Below the pieces are notes generated by a model. The model saw only the letters and a program-made list of their open reading frames with translations. It ran no database searches and was not told the DNA's origin. The position numbers were made by a program, and so were the translations under genes. Of a DNA stretch of 64,000 nt, positions 1-10,916 are shown piece after piece; within the stretch, counting starts at the first letter, position 1; each line of letters starts with the position of its first letter. Source of the stretch: Azoarcus sp. (GTDB lineage Bacteria > Pseudomonadota > Gammaproteobacteria > Burkholderiales > Rhodocyclaceae); contig JAUVVG010000002.1 in the NCBI GenBank assembly GCA_030604735.1, positions 62,001-126,000 of the forward strand, read 5' to 3'.

Positions 1-668
1 GCCACCGGCGCGCTGGCGATCTTCCGCATCACTGCCTGCGGATCGCTGCCACCGAAGACCCTGCGTCCGGTCGCAAGCTCGATCAGGATCAGGCCGGCTG
101 CGAAGACGTCTGTCTGCGGACCGATCTGGCGGGCGTCGATGTATTCCGGCGCCATGTAGGACGGCGTGCCGGTGAGGCCGGCGCTGGTCGCAGCCAATTC
201 GGAATCTCGTCTGGCGATGCCGAAGTCCATGACCCGCGGCGCGCCGCGCGCGTCCATCAGGATATTGGTCGGCTTGAGATCGCGGTGGATGATGCCTTCG
301 TCGTGGGCAGCCTGGACCGCCTCGAGGATGGCAGCGATCAGGCGTGCGGCCTCTTCTGCCGGCAGCGCGCCGCGACGGCGCATCATCTCCTGCAGGTTCT
401 CGCCCGGGACGTACTCGAAGACCAAGTAAGGATCGCCCCCTTCCTGGCCGACGTCGAAGATCGGAACGATGCCCGGGTGGCGGAGCTTGCTCACCAGACG
501 GGCCTCGCCGAGCAGTGCCTCGCCCAATTGTGGCGTGTTCTTCTCCAGGTGCAAGGTCTTGACTGCGACCTCGCGATCCAGTTGCGGGTCGTGCGCGAGA
601 TAGACCACGCTTTGCGCGCCGCGACCCAGCTCACGCTTGATTTCGTAACGTCCTACGCGCTTGCTCAA
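1..668 (-). CDS. Serine/threonine protein kinase, N-terminal part (truncated by window edge)
   Basis: Reverse-strand translation gives LSKRVGRYEIKRELGRGAQSVVYLAHDPQLDREVAVKTL...HRDLKPTNILMD...VMDFGIARR...GTPSYMAPE: Gly loop, VAVK, HRDLKPTN and DFG motifs. Probable TTG start at 668; not in the supplied ORF list. Confidence 0.9.
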   Translation of the reverse strand, partial: MSKRVGRYEIKRELGRGAQSVVYLAHDPQLDREVAVKTLHLEKNTPQLGEALLGEARLVSKLRHPGIVPIFDVGQEGGDPYLVFEYVPGENLQEMMRRRGALPAEEAARLIAAILEAVQAAHDEGIIHRDLKPTNILMDARGAPRVMDFGIARRDSELAATSAGLTGTPSYMAPEYIDARQIGPQTDVFAAGLILIELATGRRVFGGSDPQAVMRKIASAPV

Positions 669-777
669 GAGGGCCTCGATCGATTGAACCGCCTGTGAAA
701 GGAGCGGAAGTGTAGCAAAAGATCATCCCGGCGGCTGCGGTTGTCGAGCCCCGGCCAGGGCATGTTTCACAGTGCCG

Positions 778-1890
778 CTACAGGCGCTGGATCAATCCCG
801 CCGCAAGGGGGGCTGCAACGCACAGCATGGGCAGTGACCAGGCATGAAAATCACGCCACAGCCCTGGCTGTCGGGCGAGCCGGAGCGCGATCAGGTTGGC
901 CAGTGAACCGATCGCGAGGCCGAAGCCGCCGACGCTCACCCCCCAGGCCAGTGCGCGCATATCCTCGGTGAAGCCGGAGAGGAAGATCGTCGCTGGCACG
1001 TTGGAGATCGCCTGTGACAGCAGCACGCCGGCGGTGAACACCCCTCCCGGTATCGTGTCGATACCGGTGGCGAGGGACTGCATGGCCGGCAGGGTCGCGA
1101 CAAGGCCGAGGTCGACGAACATCAGGAGAAAAACCGCAAGCAGCAACCAGTCGACACCGCGCAATACCTTCGGTCGCAGCACCGCGAACAGTGCGATGAC
1201 CAGGGTGGCCGTCAGGACCGCGTAACCGAGATCCGTGAGCAGCAGAAAAATCGGATACAGGAGCAGCGACAGGCGGAACAGGCGTCGGTCCAGCACCGGT
1301 GGCGCGCTGCCCGGCCGCACGTCGATGGATAGTCGTGGAAATGCGAGCGGAATGGCGACGAGCACCAGCGCGGTGAGCGCGAGGCCGAGCGGCAGCATCA
1401 TCACGACGAAGTCCATGAAACTCAGCGTCGTCGACTGCCAGATGAAAAGATTCTGCGGATTGCCGACCGGGCTCAGCGTCGAGCCGGCATTGACCGCCAG
1501 CGCCTCGAACACCACCAGCCGGCCCACCGGCAGGTCGGCGACCGTGCGCAGGCCGATCGTGAGCGGCACGACGATGAACAAGGCCACGTCGTTGGTGACC
1601 ACTGCCGCGAGCGCGGCCGAAAAGAGCACCAGTGAGGCAGCGAGGGCGCGCTCGCCGTGCACCCGCGGCAGCAACGCGCGTCCGGCGAGAGTCAGATAGC
1701 CACTGTCCTCCAGGCCCCGACTCAGCACCAACAGGCCGGCGAGCGCGCCGATGGTCTTCCAGTCGACCAGTCGGTGCAGTGAATGCGCCGCTTCCGGCTG
1801 CGCCAGCAGCAACGGCACCAGCGCGACCAGCAGCACCACCAGCAAGCGGTCTTCGGCGACACGGGACAGGAGGTGGCGCAGCAGGCGCAT
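778..1890 (-). CDS. SLC13/ArsB-NhaD superfamily ion transporter (permease)
   Basis: 370 aa, many TM segments; GLLVLSRGLEDSGYL, VVTNDVALFIVVPL, NAGSTLSPVGNPQNLFIW motifs typical of the ArsB/CitT superfamily. Confidence 0.8.
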   Translation of the reverse strand: MRLLRHLLSRVAEDRLLVVLLVALVPLLLAQPEAAHSLHRLVDWKTIGALAGLLVLSRGLEDSGYLTLAGRALLPRVHGERALAASLVLFSAALAAVVTNDVALFIVVPLTIGLRTVADLPVGRLVVFEALAVNAGSTLSPVGNPQNLFIWQSTTLSFMDFVVMMLPLGLALTALVLVAIPLAFPRLSIDVRPGSAPPVLDRRLFRLSLLLYPIFLLLTDLGYAVLTATLVIALFAVLRPKVLRGVDWLLLAVFLLMFVDLGLVATLPAMQSLATGIDTIPGGVFTAGVLLSQAISNVPATIFLSGFTEDMRALAWGVSVGGFGLAIGSLANLIALRLARQPGLWRDFHAWSLPMLCVAAPLAAGLIQRL

Positions 1891-1936
1891 GAGTCAGCAT
1901 TCGTGCGAGTCGGGAAAGCGTGATCATGAACGAAAA

Positions 1937-1962
1937 CCCCTCCACGAGAGAGGGGGCGTCTT
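1937..1962 (-). terminator. Possible Rho-independent terminator downstream of TonB-dependent receptor
   Basis: Minus strand reads gccccctctctcgtggaggggttttcg: GC stem followed by TTTT. Confidence 0.45.
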
Positions 1963-2055
1963 CGATGCGAACGCGTTCGCGATGCCGCAAGGTTGGATCT
2001 GCTCGATCGAGGGCCTCGGCAATGCGGTCCAGCCAAGCCCCGCCGCCGTGCGTCG

Positions 2056-4260
2056 TCAGAAGCTCATGTTCGCCGAGATCCAGTAGGTCCGGCCCGCTGG
2101 CGTCATGCCCTTGGTGGCCGCCGTGGACTTGAAGTAGGCGCTACCCCAGACCTCCTCGCCGGCTGTGTTGGTCCAGCGTTTGAAATCGCGGAAGTCCTTG
2201 TCGAGCAGGTTGAAGATGCTCGCATTCAGCGTCAGCGCGTCAGACACGCGGTGCGAACCACCGAGGCTGAGCAGCGTGTAGGCCTTCAGAGCGCCGAGGG
2301 TCTCATGCTCCAGCAAGGTATTGCCAGTGAAGTTCTTCGGGTCGCCGTCGAAGCGGCGGCTCTGGCCGCGATACTCGGCTCGCAGCCATAGATGGGTCTT
2401 CTCGCTCGCCTGCCAGCGCAGTTGGGCATTGGCCATGTGTTTGGCGGTGTCGCTCAGCTTGCCATTCCTGGCGCCGGCTTCGACCACCTCGCTATCGGTC
2501 CAGGTGTAGTTGAGACTGAGGTCCCACCCGGTGGCCAACGGAATCCGGGTGGACAGTTCCAGGCCCCAGGTCTTGGCTTCGTCGTTGTTGATCGAGTAAG
2601 TGGCGGACGGGTTGGCAGCGCAGCTTGAGATGAAGTTGGTCGCACAATCTCCGCCGCTGCCGATCTTGTCCTCGATGCGGTTATGGAAGAGCGTGGCCGA
2701 ACCGGTCAGTCCGCGCCCGCCGTCGAAAAGCAGGGCCAGTTCGCGGCTGGTGCTGATTTCGGGTTTCAGCTTGGGGTTGCCGATGCTGATCGTCACGCCC
2801 TGACCGCTGATGCCGCTGACGCCGTCGATGAGTTGCTCGAGGCGCGGCGCACGGAAGCCACGGCTGATCCCTCCCTTGACGGTCCAGGTGTCGGTGGCGT
2901 TCCAGACCAGATAGGCGCGTGGGCTGGTGTGGCCGCCGAAGGCGTCGTGGCGGTCGTGACGCAGGCCCAGCGTCGCGGTCAGCGAATCGGTGAGTTGCCA
3001 TTCGTCCTCGCCGAACACCGACCACATGCGCTGGCTGTGATGGTCGGGCAACAGACCGTCTTCCAGTCTGGCTTCCCACCATTGGGCGCCGATGGTGGCC
3101 ACATGGGCCTCGCCGAGCGGTGCGATCAGTTTGGTGTCGAAGACCGTGTTGGTGGTTTCGAGCGTGCGGTCGGTGCCGACCGATGGATCATCGGCGGGGC
3201 GCGAGGCAGTCGGAATCGTGCGGCCTATGGTTTCGGTCTCGCTGCGCATCAGGCTGGATTCGATCATGCCGAAGTCCAGTCGGGCGGTATGGCCGATCGC
3301 GAGCTGGTCACGGTTGAAGCTCATGAAATCCTTGTAGCCCGATGCGGTAGTCGTGGTTGCGCCGGTCGCGCAGTTCAGGAAGTCGCGGGTGCCGAGCCGA
3401 CATTCCTCGTTGTCGTACCAGGTCCGGTTCTGCTCGATGTCCAGCCAGAGATCGTGACTGGCGGTCGGGGTGAGACTGAATCTCGCGCCCAGGCTGTGCT
3501 GGCGACTTTCGCCCGGTGCCGGGTTCCGTCCCCCGGTCGCGGTGGCGCCCGGTGCGAGGACCAGAGCTGACTCGGGACGGCGATATATACTGCCGCGGAC
3601 AGCAATGCCGAGCATATCTTCGGCCAGCGGACCGTTCGCGTAGAGGTTGATCTTTTGCTCTTTGCCATAGTCGCCGCTCTCGGGGATGCCGGCTTCCAGG
3701 CCCACCGACCCGCCCCACTCGCGGGCGACACGTCGGGTGATGATGTTGATGACGCCCCCCATCGCGTCCGAACCGTAAAGCGTGGACATCGGCCCACGAA
3801 TGACTTCGATACGTTCGATCGCGGACAGCGGCGGAATGAAGCTGGTGAGCGCGTGATTGAAGCCGTTCGGGGTGACGTTCCCGGCGACGTTCTGTCGACG
3901 TCCGTCGATCAGCACCAGGGTGTAGTCGCTCGGCATGCCACGGATGCTGATGTCCATGCCGCCAGCCTTGCCAGTCGAACTTCGGACGTCGAGCCCTTCG
4001 ATACCCTGCAAGGCTTCTCCGAGGTCACGAAACGGCGTCTGCTCGAGCGCCTCGCGGGTGATGACGGAGATCGAAGCCGGTGCCTGGCGGATTTCCTGTT
4101 CGAAACCGGAAGCGGTGACGACGACATCGGCCAGTCTTGGCGTATCTCTGGTTCCTTGCGCAAACGCCTGGCCGGCAATTGCAGACAGGCCGAGGGCGAG
4201 CGCGAGGGTGAGGGGGGTAGGGCGGAAGAAGGGCGCGGCGGCCCGCTGGAACGGTGACAT
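2056..4260 (-). CDS. TonB-dependent outer membrane receptor (ferric siderophore/catecholate type)
   Basis: 734 aa; signal peptide, plug motifs (RDLGEALQGIEGLDVRSS..., IERIEVIRGPMSTLYGSDAMGGVINIITR), C-terminal beta-barrel ending in ...YWISANMSF. Confidence 0.93.
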   Translation of the reverse strand: MSPFQRAAAPFFRPTPLTLALALGLSAIAGQAFAQGTRDTPRLADVVVTASGFEQEIRQAPASISVITREALEQTPFRDLGEALQGIEGLDVRSSTGKAGGMDISIRGMPSDYTLVLIDGRRQNVAGNVTPNGFNHALTSFIPPLSAIERIEVIRGPMSTLYGSDAMGGVINIITRRVAREWGGSVGLEAGIPESGDYGKEQKINLYANGPLAEDMLGIAVRGSIYRRPESALVLAPGATATGGRNPAPGESRQHSLGARFSLTPTASHDLWLDIEQNRTWYDNEECRLGTRDFLNCATGATTTTASGYKDFMSFNRDQLAIGHTARLDFGMIESSLMRSETETIGRTIPTASRPADDPSVGTDRTLETTNTVFDTKLIAPLGEAHVATIGAQWWEARLEDGLLPDHHSQRMWSVFGEDEWQLTDSLTATLGLRHDRHDAFGGHTSPRAYLVWNATDTWTVKGGISRGFRAPRLEQLIDGVSGISGQGVTISIGNPKLKPEISTSRELALLFDGGRGLTGSATLFHNRIEDKIGSGGDCATNFISSCAANPSATYSINNDEAKTWGLELSTRIPLATGWDLSLNYTWTDSEVVEAGARNGKLSDTAKHMANAQLRWQASEKTHLWLRAEYRGQSRRFDGDPKNFTGNTLLEHETLGALKAYTLLSLGGSHRVSDALTLNASIFNLLDKDFRDFKRWTNTAGEEVWGSAYFKSTAATKGMTPAGRTYWISANMSF

Positions 4261-4375
4261 TCCCTGGATTCCTGATCAGTAGCGTTGTGTATTGATGGCT
4301 GGCTGACTGGCAGAAACCCGGGCATGCGCGGCATGCCTTTCCGCAGGTGGCTGGCTAGGTGAATGTGATTATATA

Positions 4376-4390
4376 TGAGAATAAGTCTCG
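4376..4390. promoter_or_regulatory. Candidate Fur box upstream of TonB-dependent receptor
   Basis: TGAGAATAAGTCTCG, 7-1-7-like imperfect palindrome in an AT-rich patch about 115 bp upstream of the receptor start. Confidence 0.45.
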
Positions 4391-4487
4391 TTTGTGTCCT
4401 AATGTATATTGCTGCGATCAATCGGTACTCGTAGCGCATATCAGGGCCGTGCGACTGGACGGTCTTTGCGGGAGCGGCGCGACGATG

Positions 4488-6119
4488 TCACCAGCTTTCT
4501 TGAAAAGCCTGGTCGTCCTGTCCGGGGTCCTGCCAGCCGCCGCCTAGCGCCTTGTACAAGTCCAGCGAGGCAGTCAGCCTCGCCAGGCGTATCTGGATCA
4601 ACTGGTCCTGGGCCGAGAACAGGCTGCGTTGGGTGTCGAGCAGAGTGCCCAGGCTGTCGCTGCCTTCGCGATAGCGCAGCTCGGACAAGCGTAGCGCGCG
4701 TTCAGCCTCGCGCACCAGCTCGCGCTGCGTGTTTTCCTGGAGGCGGTTGCGTTCGACCGCGGCGATGGCGTCCTCGGTTTCCTTCAGTGCGGTCAGGATC
4801 GCGCGGCGGTATTCCTCTAGCAACTGGCGTTGTTGCGATTCGGTCAGCGCGACCTGGTTGCGCAGCCGGCCGCCGTCGAAGATGGCCTGTACCAGCGACA
4901 GCGCCAGGGTGGCGCTGCCGGCGGGAGAGCCCAGGCCAAGCAGGCCGAACTCGGTGCCGGACAAGCCGGCGGTGGCGCCGATCGCGAGCCGGGCCGGGAA
5001 CAGTGCGGCTCGGGCGACCGCGATGTTCGCCTCCGATGCGAGCAGGCGTGCTTCGGTGGCGGCGAGGTCCGGGCGACGGGTGAGCAGTTCGGCCGGCAGC
5101 AGCGGTGCGAGCGTCGGTATGGCCAGCATGTCGAAGCGTTCGTCACCGATGTCGAAGCCCTGCGGCGTCTGGCCTATCAGCAGGGCCAGGGCCCGTCGGC
5201 TCTGGCGCTCCTGCGCCTGTAGCGGCAATAGCGCGTCGCGCTGCGCGAGTACGGTCGAACGCTGGCGGCTGACGTCCAGCGCCGAGGCCGCCCCGTGCCG
5301 GAAGCGGGCCTGGACGATCTCGAACAAGCGCTCGGCGATCGCGAGATTGTCCTCCGCGATCGCGAGCCGGGCGCGCTGCGCCAACACCTGGGTGTAGGTA
5401 TTGGCGACACTGGCGGTCAGCGACAGGCGCGCCGCGGCGAAGTCGTGGCGGCTCGCGGCGAACTGGGCCTCGCTGCCGCGCAGGCTGGACAGGCGGCTGT
5501 TCCACAAGTCGATTTCGTAGGCGACCGCAAGCCCGATCGACGAGGCCTCGACGGTGCTGGCGCTGACGCCGCTGGCGTCGCTCGCGCGGACACTGGTGGC
5601 GGCGTTCAGGTCCAGCGTGGGCAGCAGCGAGGCGCCGGCATTGCGCAGCGCAAGCTCGGCCTGCACCAGCCGTTCGGCCGCGATGCCGAGATCCGGGCTG
5701 GCGACGAGCGCTGTGTCGATCCAGCCAGGCAGCTCGGCCGAGCCAAAGCCCTGCCACCAGTCACTGTCGAGCGAAGTGATCGCTCCCCCAAGGGTCAGCG
5801 TTTCCTCCCATTCGGTCGGGGTCGCGACCGGGCGCTCGGGGGCGACCAGGGTCGGTGCGCAGCCAGCCAGCAGCAGCGCCGCGATGGCTGCGGCCGCAAC
5901 GAGGGACAGGCGAGCTGCCCTTCCCCGGGGCGCAGACGAGGCCGAGACCGGAACGGAGCGAGCCTCGCGCGATGGAAGTGAATTCGAATTCGCGGGTGCC
6001 GTCGACGGTGAAGGTGAGCGGCGGGCCTGCGGCCCGGAATCCGGTGCCGGGGTATGTGCGCGTGGGGCGTGCCCGTGCGATGGCGGGGCCAGGTCGAGGT
6101 CTGTCATCGAAGAGGTCAT
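4488..6119 (-). CDS. RND/MacAB-type efflux outer membrane lipoprotein (NodT/TolC family)
   Basis: 543 aa; lipobox LLLAGC; outer membrane efflux protein pattern ([37 protein letters not shown]). The true start may be downstream; the N-terminal ~70 aa are low complexity. Confidence 0.88.
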   Translation of the reverse strand: MTSSMTDLDLAPPSHGHAPRAHTPAPDSGPQARRSPSPSTAPANSNSLPSREARSVPVSASSAPRGRAARLSLVAAAAIAALLLAGCAPTLVAPERPVATPTEWEETLTLGGAITSLDSDWWQGFGSAELPGWIDTALVASPDLGIAAERLVQAELALRNAGASLLPTLDLNAATSVRASDASGVSASTVEASSIGLAVAYEIDLWNSRLSSLRGSEAQFAASRHDFAAARLSLTASVANTYTQVLAQRARLAIAEDNLAIAERLFEIVQARFRHGAASALDVSRQRSTVLAQRDALLPLQAQERQSRRALALLIGQTPQGFDIGDERFDMLAIPTLAPLLPAELLTRRPDLAATEARLLASEANIAVARAALFPARLAIGATAGLSGTEFGLLGLGSPAGSATLALSLVQAIFDGGRLRNQVALTESQQRQLLEEYRRAILTALKETEDAIAAVERNRLQENTQRELVREAERALRLSELRYREGSDSLGTLLDTQRSLFSAQDQLIQIRLARLTASLDLYKALGGGWQDPGQDDQAFQESW

Positions 6120-8089
6120 TCGGAGGCGAGGGCGGTGACGGGGTCCAGCCGCGCCGCCTTGCGCGCCGGCAGGAAACCGAAGATCAGACCGGTCGCGAAG
6201 GCGCAGCCGAAGGCGAGCGCGACCGGGGTGACCGAGTACTGGATAGGCGTGCCGAAGTGCTCGATCAGGGCGGCGACGCCTAGGCCGGCCGCGACGCCGA
6301 TCAGGCCGCCGACCGCGGACACGGTCAGCGCCTCGATCAGGAACTGCTGCAGGATGTTCCTCTCGCGGGCGCCGGTGGCCATGCGGATGCCGATCTCGCG
6401 GGTACGCTCGGTGACCGACACCAGCATGATGTTCATCACCCCGATGCCGCCGACCAGCAGCGAGATCGCTGCGATCGAACCGAGCAGGATGGTCATCGTG
6501 TTCTGGGTGGCCGACACGTTGTCTATGATCGAGGCCATGTTGCGGATCTGGAAGTCCTCGACGCCGTGACGCGCGAGCAGCACTGCGTGGACCTCGGCTT
6601 GGGTGTCGTCGATGCGGGCGACATCCTCGACCGCGACGGTCGCGTTGCGCAGGAAACGCTGGCCGGACAGGCGCAGGCTGCCGGTGGAGTAGGGCACGAA
6701 GATCACGTCGTCCTGGTCCTGGCCCCAGCTGGTCGCCCCCATGGGCGCCATCACGCCGATGACCTGGAACAGGATGTTATTGACCATCACGTATTCGCCG
6801 ATCGGGTCGTGGCCAGGGTCGAACAAGGCGTTGCGAACGGTCTGTCCCAGCACCGCGACCGCGGCATAGCGTTGCTCGTCCTCATGGCTGATGAAGATGC
6901 CGCTCGCCACCGGCCAGTTGCGTGCGATCACGTAATCGGCCGAGGTCGCATTGGCCGAGGTGCGATGGTCGGCGTTGCCGGCGCGGATCGTCACCGTCGT
7001 GCTCTGCTCCGGCACCGCGGCGAGTATGTTCGGCAGTTCGGCGATCGCCTGCACGTCCTCGACCACCAGGGTCGCGGTGGTGTCGCGACCGCGCATGTTC
7101 GGTGCACCCGGCCGTATGGTGAGCAGATTGGAGCCCATTGCGCTGATGCGGTCGACCACCGCCTGGGTGGCGCCGTCTCCGATGGCAAGCATCGCAATCA
7201 CCGAGGCGACGCCGATCACGATGCCGAGCAGGGTCAGGATGGTACGGAATATGTTCGCGGTCAGCGCGCGCACCGCGGTGCGGGTGGCTTCGACCAGATC
7301 GGCCAACGGTGAATTGTGTGATACCCGCGGTGTGGTGTCGGGCAAGGCCCGGCGCTGCGGTGACGGGCCTGGATCGGCCACGATCACGCCGTCGCGAATT
7401 TCGATCACCCGCTGCGCATGGTCGGCGACCTCGCGTTCATGGGTGATGAGGATGATGGTGTGGCCCTGTACCGACAGTTCGGTCAGCAGGCGCATCACAT
7501 CGGCGCCGCTCTTGCTGTCCAGTGCGCCGGTCGGTTCGTCGGCGAGGATCACGCGGCCGCCGTTCATCAGTGCGCGCGCAATCGACACCCGTTGCTGTTG
7601 GCCACCGGAAAGCTGGCTGGGGCGGTGGTCCAGGCGCTCACCCAGGCCGAGCTCGGTCAGCAGTTCGGTTGCGCGGGCGCGCCGCTGGTCCGGGGGGACG
7701 CCGGCATAGACCGCCGGGACCTCGACATTCTCGGCGGCGGTGGCGGTGCCGATCAGGTTGTAGCTCTGGAATACGAAGCCGAACTCCTCGCGCCTGAGTC
7801 GGGCCAGTTCGTCCCGGTCCAGCGTGGCGACATCGTGCCCCATGAAGCGGTACTCGCCGTCGCTGGGGCGGTCCAGGCAGCCGAGGAGATTCATCAGGGT
7901 CGATTTGCCCGACCCGGAGGTGCCGACGATCGCAACGAACTCGCCGGCGTGGATGCTCAGGTCGATCCCGTGCAGCACCTCGACTTCGAGGTCGCCGTTG
8001 ACGAAGCGGCGGCGCACCCCCTTCATCTCGATCAGCGGCATATCGCGCCCGGCACCGGCCAGGCGTGCGATCTCGGTTTCGACCTTCAT
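6116..8089 (-). CDS. macB: MacB-type ABC transporter ATP-binding/permease protein
   Basis: 657 aa; Walker [27 protein letters not shown]-terminal MacB/FtsX permease ([29 protein letters not shown]). Confidence 0.93.
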   Translation of the reverse strand: MKVETEIARLAGAGRDMPLIEMKGVRRRFVNGDLEVEVLHGIDLSIHAGEFVAIVGTSGSGKSTLMNLLGCLDRPSDGEYRFMGHDVATLDRDELARLRREEFGFVFQSYNLIGTATAAENVEVPAVYAGVPPDQRRARATELLTELGLGERLDHRPSQLSGGQQQRVSIARALMNGGRVILADEPTGALDSKSGADVMRLLTELSVQGHTIILITHEREVADHAQRVIEIRDGVIVADPGPSPQRRALPDTTPRVSHNSPLADLVEATRTAVRALTANIFRTILTLLGIVIGVASVIAMLAIGDGATQAVVDRISAMGSNLLTIRPGAPNMRGRDTTATLVVEDVQAIAELPNILAAVPEQSTTVTIRAGNADHRTSANATSADYVIARNWPVASGIFISHEDEQRYAAVAVLGQTVRNALFDPGHDPIGEYVMVNNILFQVIGVMAPMGATSWGQDQDDVIFVPYSTGSLRLSGQRFLRNATVAVEDVARIDDTQAEVHAVLLARHGVEDFQIRNMASIIDNVSATQNTMTILLGSIAAISLLVGGIGVMNIMLVSVTERTREIGIRMATGARERNILQQFLIEALTVSAVGGLIGVAAGLGVAALIEHFGTPIQYSVTPVALAFGCAFATGLIFGFLPARKAARLDPVTALASE

Positions 8090-9420
8090 CGCCCCGGCAA
8101 CCTCGGCGTCTGCCCGGCCTGGGCCTGTCCCGGCGCACCACCCGGGCGCAGCCCCGCGACGACCTGCTCGCCTTCGGTCAGGCCTTCACGCACCTCGGCC
8201 ACGATCCGGCTGGTCACGCCTATCGTGACCTTGCGCTCCTCGAGCCTGCCTTCGGAGCCTAGCACCCTGACGGTGGCACTGCGGGTCGACGCCTGCCGCG
8301 CCGGACCTTCGGGTTCGGCCGCTCCGCTCTGCGTCGAAGCCCGGTCCGCGCGCATGCCGCGCCCGCTGCTCACGGCCCCGGATTGGCTCGGGCCCGCACT
8401 GCCGGATGGGCGGCGAGTGCCGCTCGCCAGCCCTGACACTGCAGCCATCGGGACTGTCAACACATCCTCGGCCCGGGCGACGACGAAGAAGACCTGCGCG
8501 GTCATCTGGGTCATCAGGCGCCGATTGGCGTTCGGGACGTCGAAGATCGCGTTGTACAGCACCACGTTGTTGGTGACGGTCGGCGTCGGCTCGATCTTGC
8601 GCAGGGTGCTGTTCCAGCGCTGGCTGGCATTGCCCAGTGTGGTGAAGTACACCTCCATGCCGGGTCGGATTCGGGTGACGTCGGCCTCGGAAACCTGCGA
8701 CTGCACGGTCATCGTCGACAGGTCGGCGATGCGCAGAATGGTCGGGGCCTGCTGGTTGGCATTGAGGGTCTGGCCCTGACGTGCGGTGATCGACACCACC
8801 GTGCCGGTCATCGGTGCGTAGATGCGGGTGTATTCCAGGTTGGCTTCGTCGGCCCGCAGGTTGGACTCGGTCTGGTCGATCTGAGCCTTCAGGGCCTCGA
8901 TCTGCGCCCGGGCCGAGCGCAAGCCGGCCTCGGCGGTCTGCAAGGCTTCTTCGGTGGTCGCGTCCTCGGCCATCAGATTTTGCTGCCGCCGCAACTGGAT
9001 CTGGGCGAGCTGTAGGCTGGATTCTCGATCGGTCAGTTGGGCGCGTTGGTTACGCAGCTGGGCCCGGGTCGCATCCACCCGGCTCTGGAGCACGGTGGGA
9101 TCGATCTCGGCGAGCAGGTCGCCGGCCTGCACTTCGGAGCCGACCTCGACCAGGATGCGTGTCAACACGCCGGACACCTGGGCGCCGACATCGACATAGT
9201 CGCGCGGCTGCAAGGTGCCGGTCGCGGTCACCACGTCTTCCACCGAGCCCCGGCTCACGGGCAGAAACTGGTAGCCGGCGGTCTCGTCGACCGGCCTGAA
9301 GTAGCGGTCCCAGGCGATGTAGCTCCCGCCGGCGACGAGGGCGAGCAAGATTGACATCAGGATGAAGCGCGACCGCCGACGGGGCTTGCCGATTCGGCTG
9401 GGAGTGGGTGGTGGGGGCAT
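8086..9420 (-). CDS. macA: MacA-type periplasmic adaptor (HlyD family)
   Basis: 444 aa; single TM, biotinyl-lipoyl-like motif ([41 protein letters not shown]); 4-nt overlap with macB. Confidence 0.9.
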   Translation of the reverse strand: MPPPPTPSRIGKPRRRSRFILMSILLALVAGGSYIAWDRYFRPVDETAGYQFLPVSRGSVEDVVTATGTLQPRDYVDVGAQVSGVLTRILVEVGSEVQAGDLLAEIDPTVLQSRVDATRAQLRNQRAQLTDRESSLQLAQIQLRRQQNLMAEDATTEEALQTAEAGLRSARAQIEALKAQIDQTESNLRADEANLEYTRIYAPMTGTVVSITARQGQTLNANQQAPTILRIADLSTMTVQSQVSEADVTRIRPGMEVYFTTLGNASQRWNSTLRKIEPTPTVTNNVVLYNAIFDVPNANRRLMTQMTAQVFFVVARAEDVLTVPMAAVSGLASGTRRPSGSAGPSQSGAVSSGRGMRADRASTQSGAAEPEGPARQASTRSATVRVLGSEGRLEERKVTIGVTSRIVAEVREGLTEGEQVVAGLRPGGAPGQAQAGQTPRLPGR

Positions 9421-9635
9421 GGGGGCGATTCAGCGAGGTCTGTTATTGGGTAAAGAATACGTTTTTCGGGCAGCCGGTTTGTATCGTATTGCAGAGGCTG
9501 GCAGGGGAAGCGAGGCAACGCAACCGGCCCCGGCGGGCTCGGCGGTTCGAGTGAATGCTGGTTGGAGGTGGCAAGCCTGTGGGAGTTCAGCGTGGAGGCC
9601 GGTCGTTCCCGGATGTCGGGAAATCGGCGCATTTC

Positions 9636-9649
9636 ATGATCTGGATCAA
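9636..9649. promoter_or_regulatory. Candidate FNR/ANR box
   Basis: ATGAT-CTGG-ATCAA, near the TTGAT-N4-ATCAA consensus, with a possible -10 TTTAAT at 9672-9677, spacing compatible with a class II FNR promoter. Confidence 0.65.
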
Positions 9650-9688
9650 AAGCCCCTTTTCCGGGTGGGTGTTTAATCGGTCCCAGTT

Positions 9689-9705
9689 TTTAGACACAGT
9701 CTAAA
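9689..9705. promoter_or_regulatory. ICE-like inverted repeat in cytochrome c peroxidase promoter
   Basis: TTTAGAC-ACA-GTCTAAA, perfect 7-3-7 palindrome 29 bp upstream of the peroxidase start. Confidence 0.6.
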
Positions 9706-9734
9706 TCACCGATTTCTCACTCAAGGAGTGCACC

Positions 9735-10739
9735 ATGAAAGTCGAGTTGAAGCATCTTGCGATGGCCGTGGCGGTTGCCGTTGCCAGCACCGCTGCATGG
9801 AGTTCCACCGTTCGCGACGAACCGATCACCCCGATCGAGCCTTATGTTTCGGACAAGCCCGAGATGGTCGAGCTGGGCAAGAAGCTGTTCTTCGAGCCGC
9901 GCCTGTCGATGTCCGGCATCATCTCCTGCAACACTTGCCACAATCTGTCGCGGGGCGGTACCGACAACATCGTGACTTCGATCGGTCACGGCTGGAAGGC
10001 TGGGCCGGTGAACTCGCCGACCGTGTTGAACTCCAGCCTCGCTATCGCCCAGTTCTGGGACGGCCGCGCAGCCAACCTGCAGGAGCAGGCCGGTGGACCG
10101 ATCCAGGCCGATGTCGAAATGAACATGCCGCACACGCTGGCGTTGGATGTACTCAACTCCATCCCGGGTTACCAGGACGAGTTCGAACAGGTTTTTGGCA
10201 AGCGCGAAATCGACATGGACATGGTGACCGCCGCGATCGCCGAGTTCGAGGAGACGCTGGTCACGCCGAATTCACGCTTCGACCAGTGGCTCAAGGGCGA
10301 TGACAACGCAATCACCGCGGTCGAGCTCGAAGGCTACAAGCTCTTCAAGGATAGTGGCTGCACCGCCTGCCACAACGGCGCTGCCGCCGGGGGCACCTCG
10401 TTCCAGCGCATGGGTATCGTCCGCGCCTACGAGAGCACCTCGCCGGTCGAAGGTCGCTACTCGATCACCGGTGATGATGCCGACCGCTTCAGCTTCAAGG
10501 TCCCGACCTTGCGCAATGTGGAATACACCTATCCGTACTTCCACGATGGTCAGGCAAACACCCTCGAAGAGTCGGTCGACATCATGGGCCAGATCCAGTT
10601 GGGCCGTCATTACACCGAGGAGGAAATCGACAAGATCGTGGCCTTCCTGAAGACGCTCAATGGCGACATGCCGAACCTGACGTTGCCCATCCTGCCGCCG
10701 TCCTCCAACGACACGCCGCGTCCGAACCCGTTCCAGTAA
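9735..10739 (+). CDS. Di-haem cytochrome c peroxidase (MauG/CcpA family)
   Basis: 334 aa; signal peptide; CNTCHN and CTACHN haem motifs; LGKKLFFEPRLSMSG, GPVNSPTVLNS, FKVPTLRNVEYTYPYFHDGQ. Confidence 0.95.
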   Translation: MKVELKHLAMAVAVAVASTAAWSSTVRDEPITPIEPYVSDKPEMVELGKKLFFEPRLSMSGIISCNTCHNLSRGGTDNIVTSIGHGWKAGPVNSPTVLNSSLAIAQFWDGRAANLQEQAGGPIQADVEMNMPHTLALDVLNSIPGYQDEFEQVFGKREIDMDMVTAAIAEFEETLVTPNSRFDQWLKGDDNAITAVELEGYKLFKDSGCTACHNGAAAGGTSFQRMGIVRAYESTSPVEGRYSITGDDADRFSFKVPTLRNVEYTYPYFHDGQANTLEESVDIMGQIQLGRHYTEEEIDKIVAFLKTLNGDMPNLTLPILPPSSNDTPRPNPFQ

Positions 10740-10741
10740 AG

Positions 10742-10800
10742 CGTATTCGCCTCGAATACGGACGTGATTGCGAGACCCGCGCTTGCGCGGGTTTCGTGTT
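10742..10800 (+). terminator. Two inverted repeats after the peroxidase gene (possible terminator)
   Basis: CGTATTCG-CCT-CGAATACG, then ACCCGCGC-TT-GCGCGGGT followed by TTCGTGTTTG. Confidence 0.4.
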
Positions 10801-10916
10801 TGTACTTAAGCGATATCAATCCCTCTTTGGCCACAACGGTTCATGATGTCCAAAGGGAGGGTAGATCAGACTGCCCCGCGTCGCCGACCGAGGGCCGGCA
10901 TTCAAGGAGACAGGCC

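Noticed and set aside
7418-8779. 453-aa plus-strand ORF across macB and macA
   Set aside because: Antisense to two overlapping genes with clear family motifs; no domain recognised.
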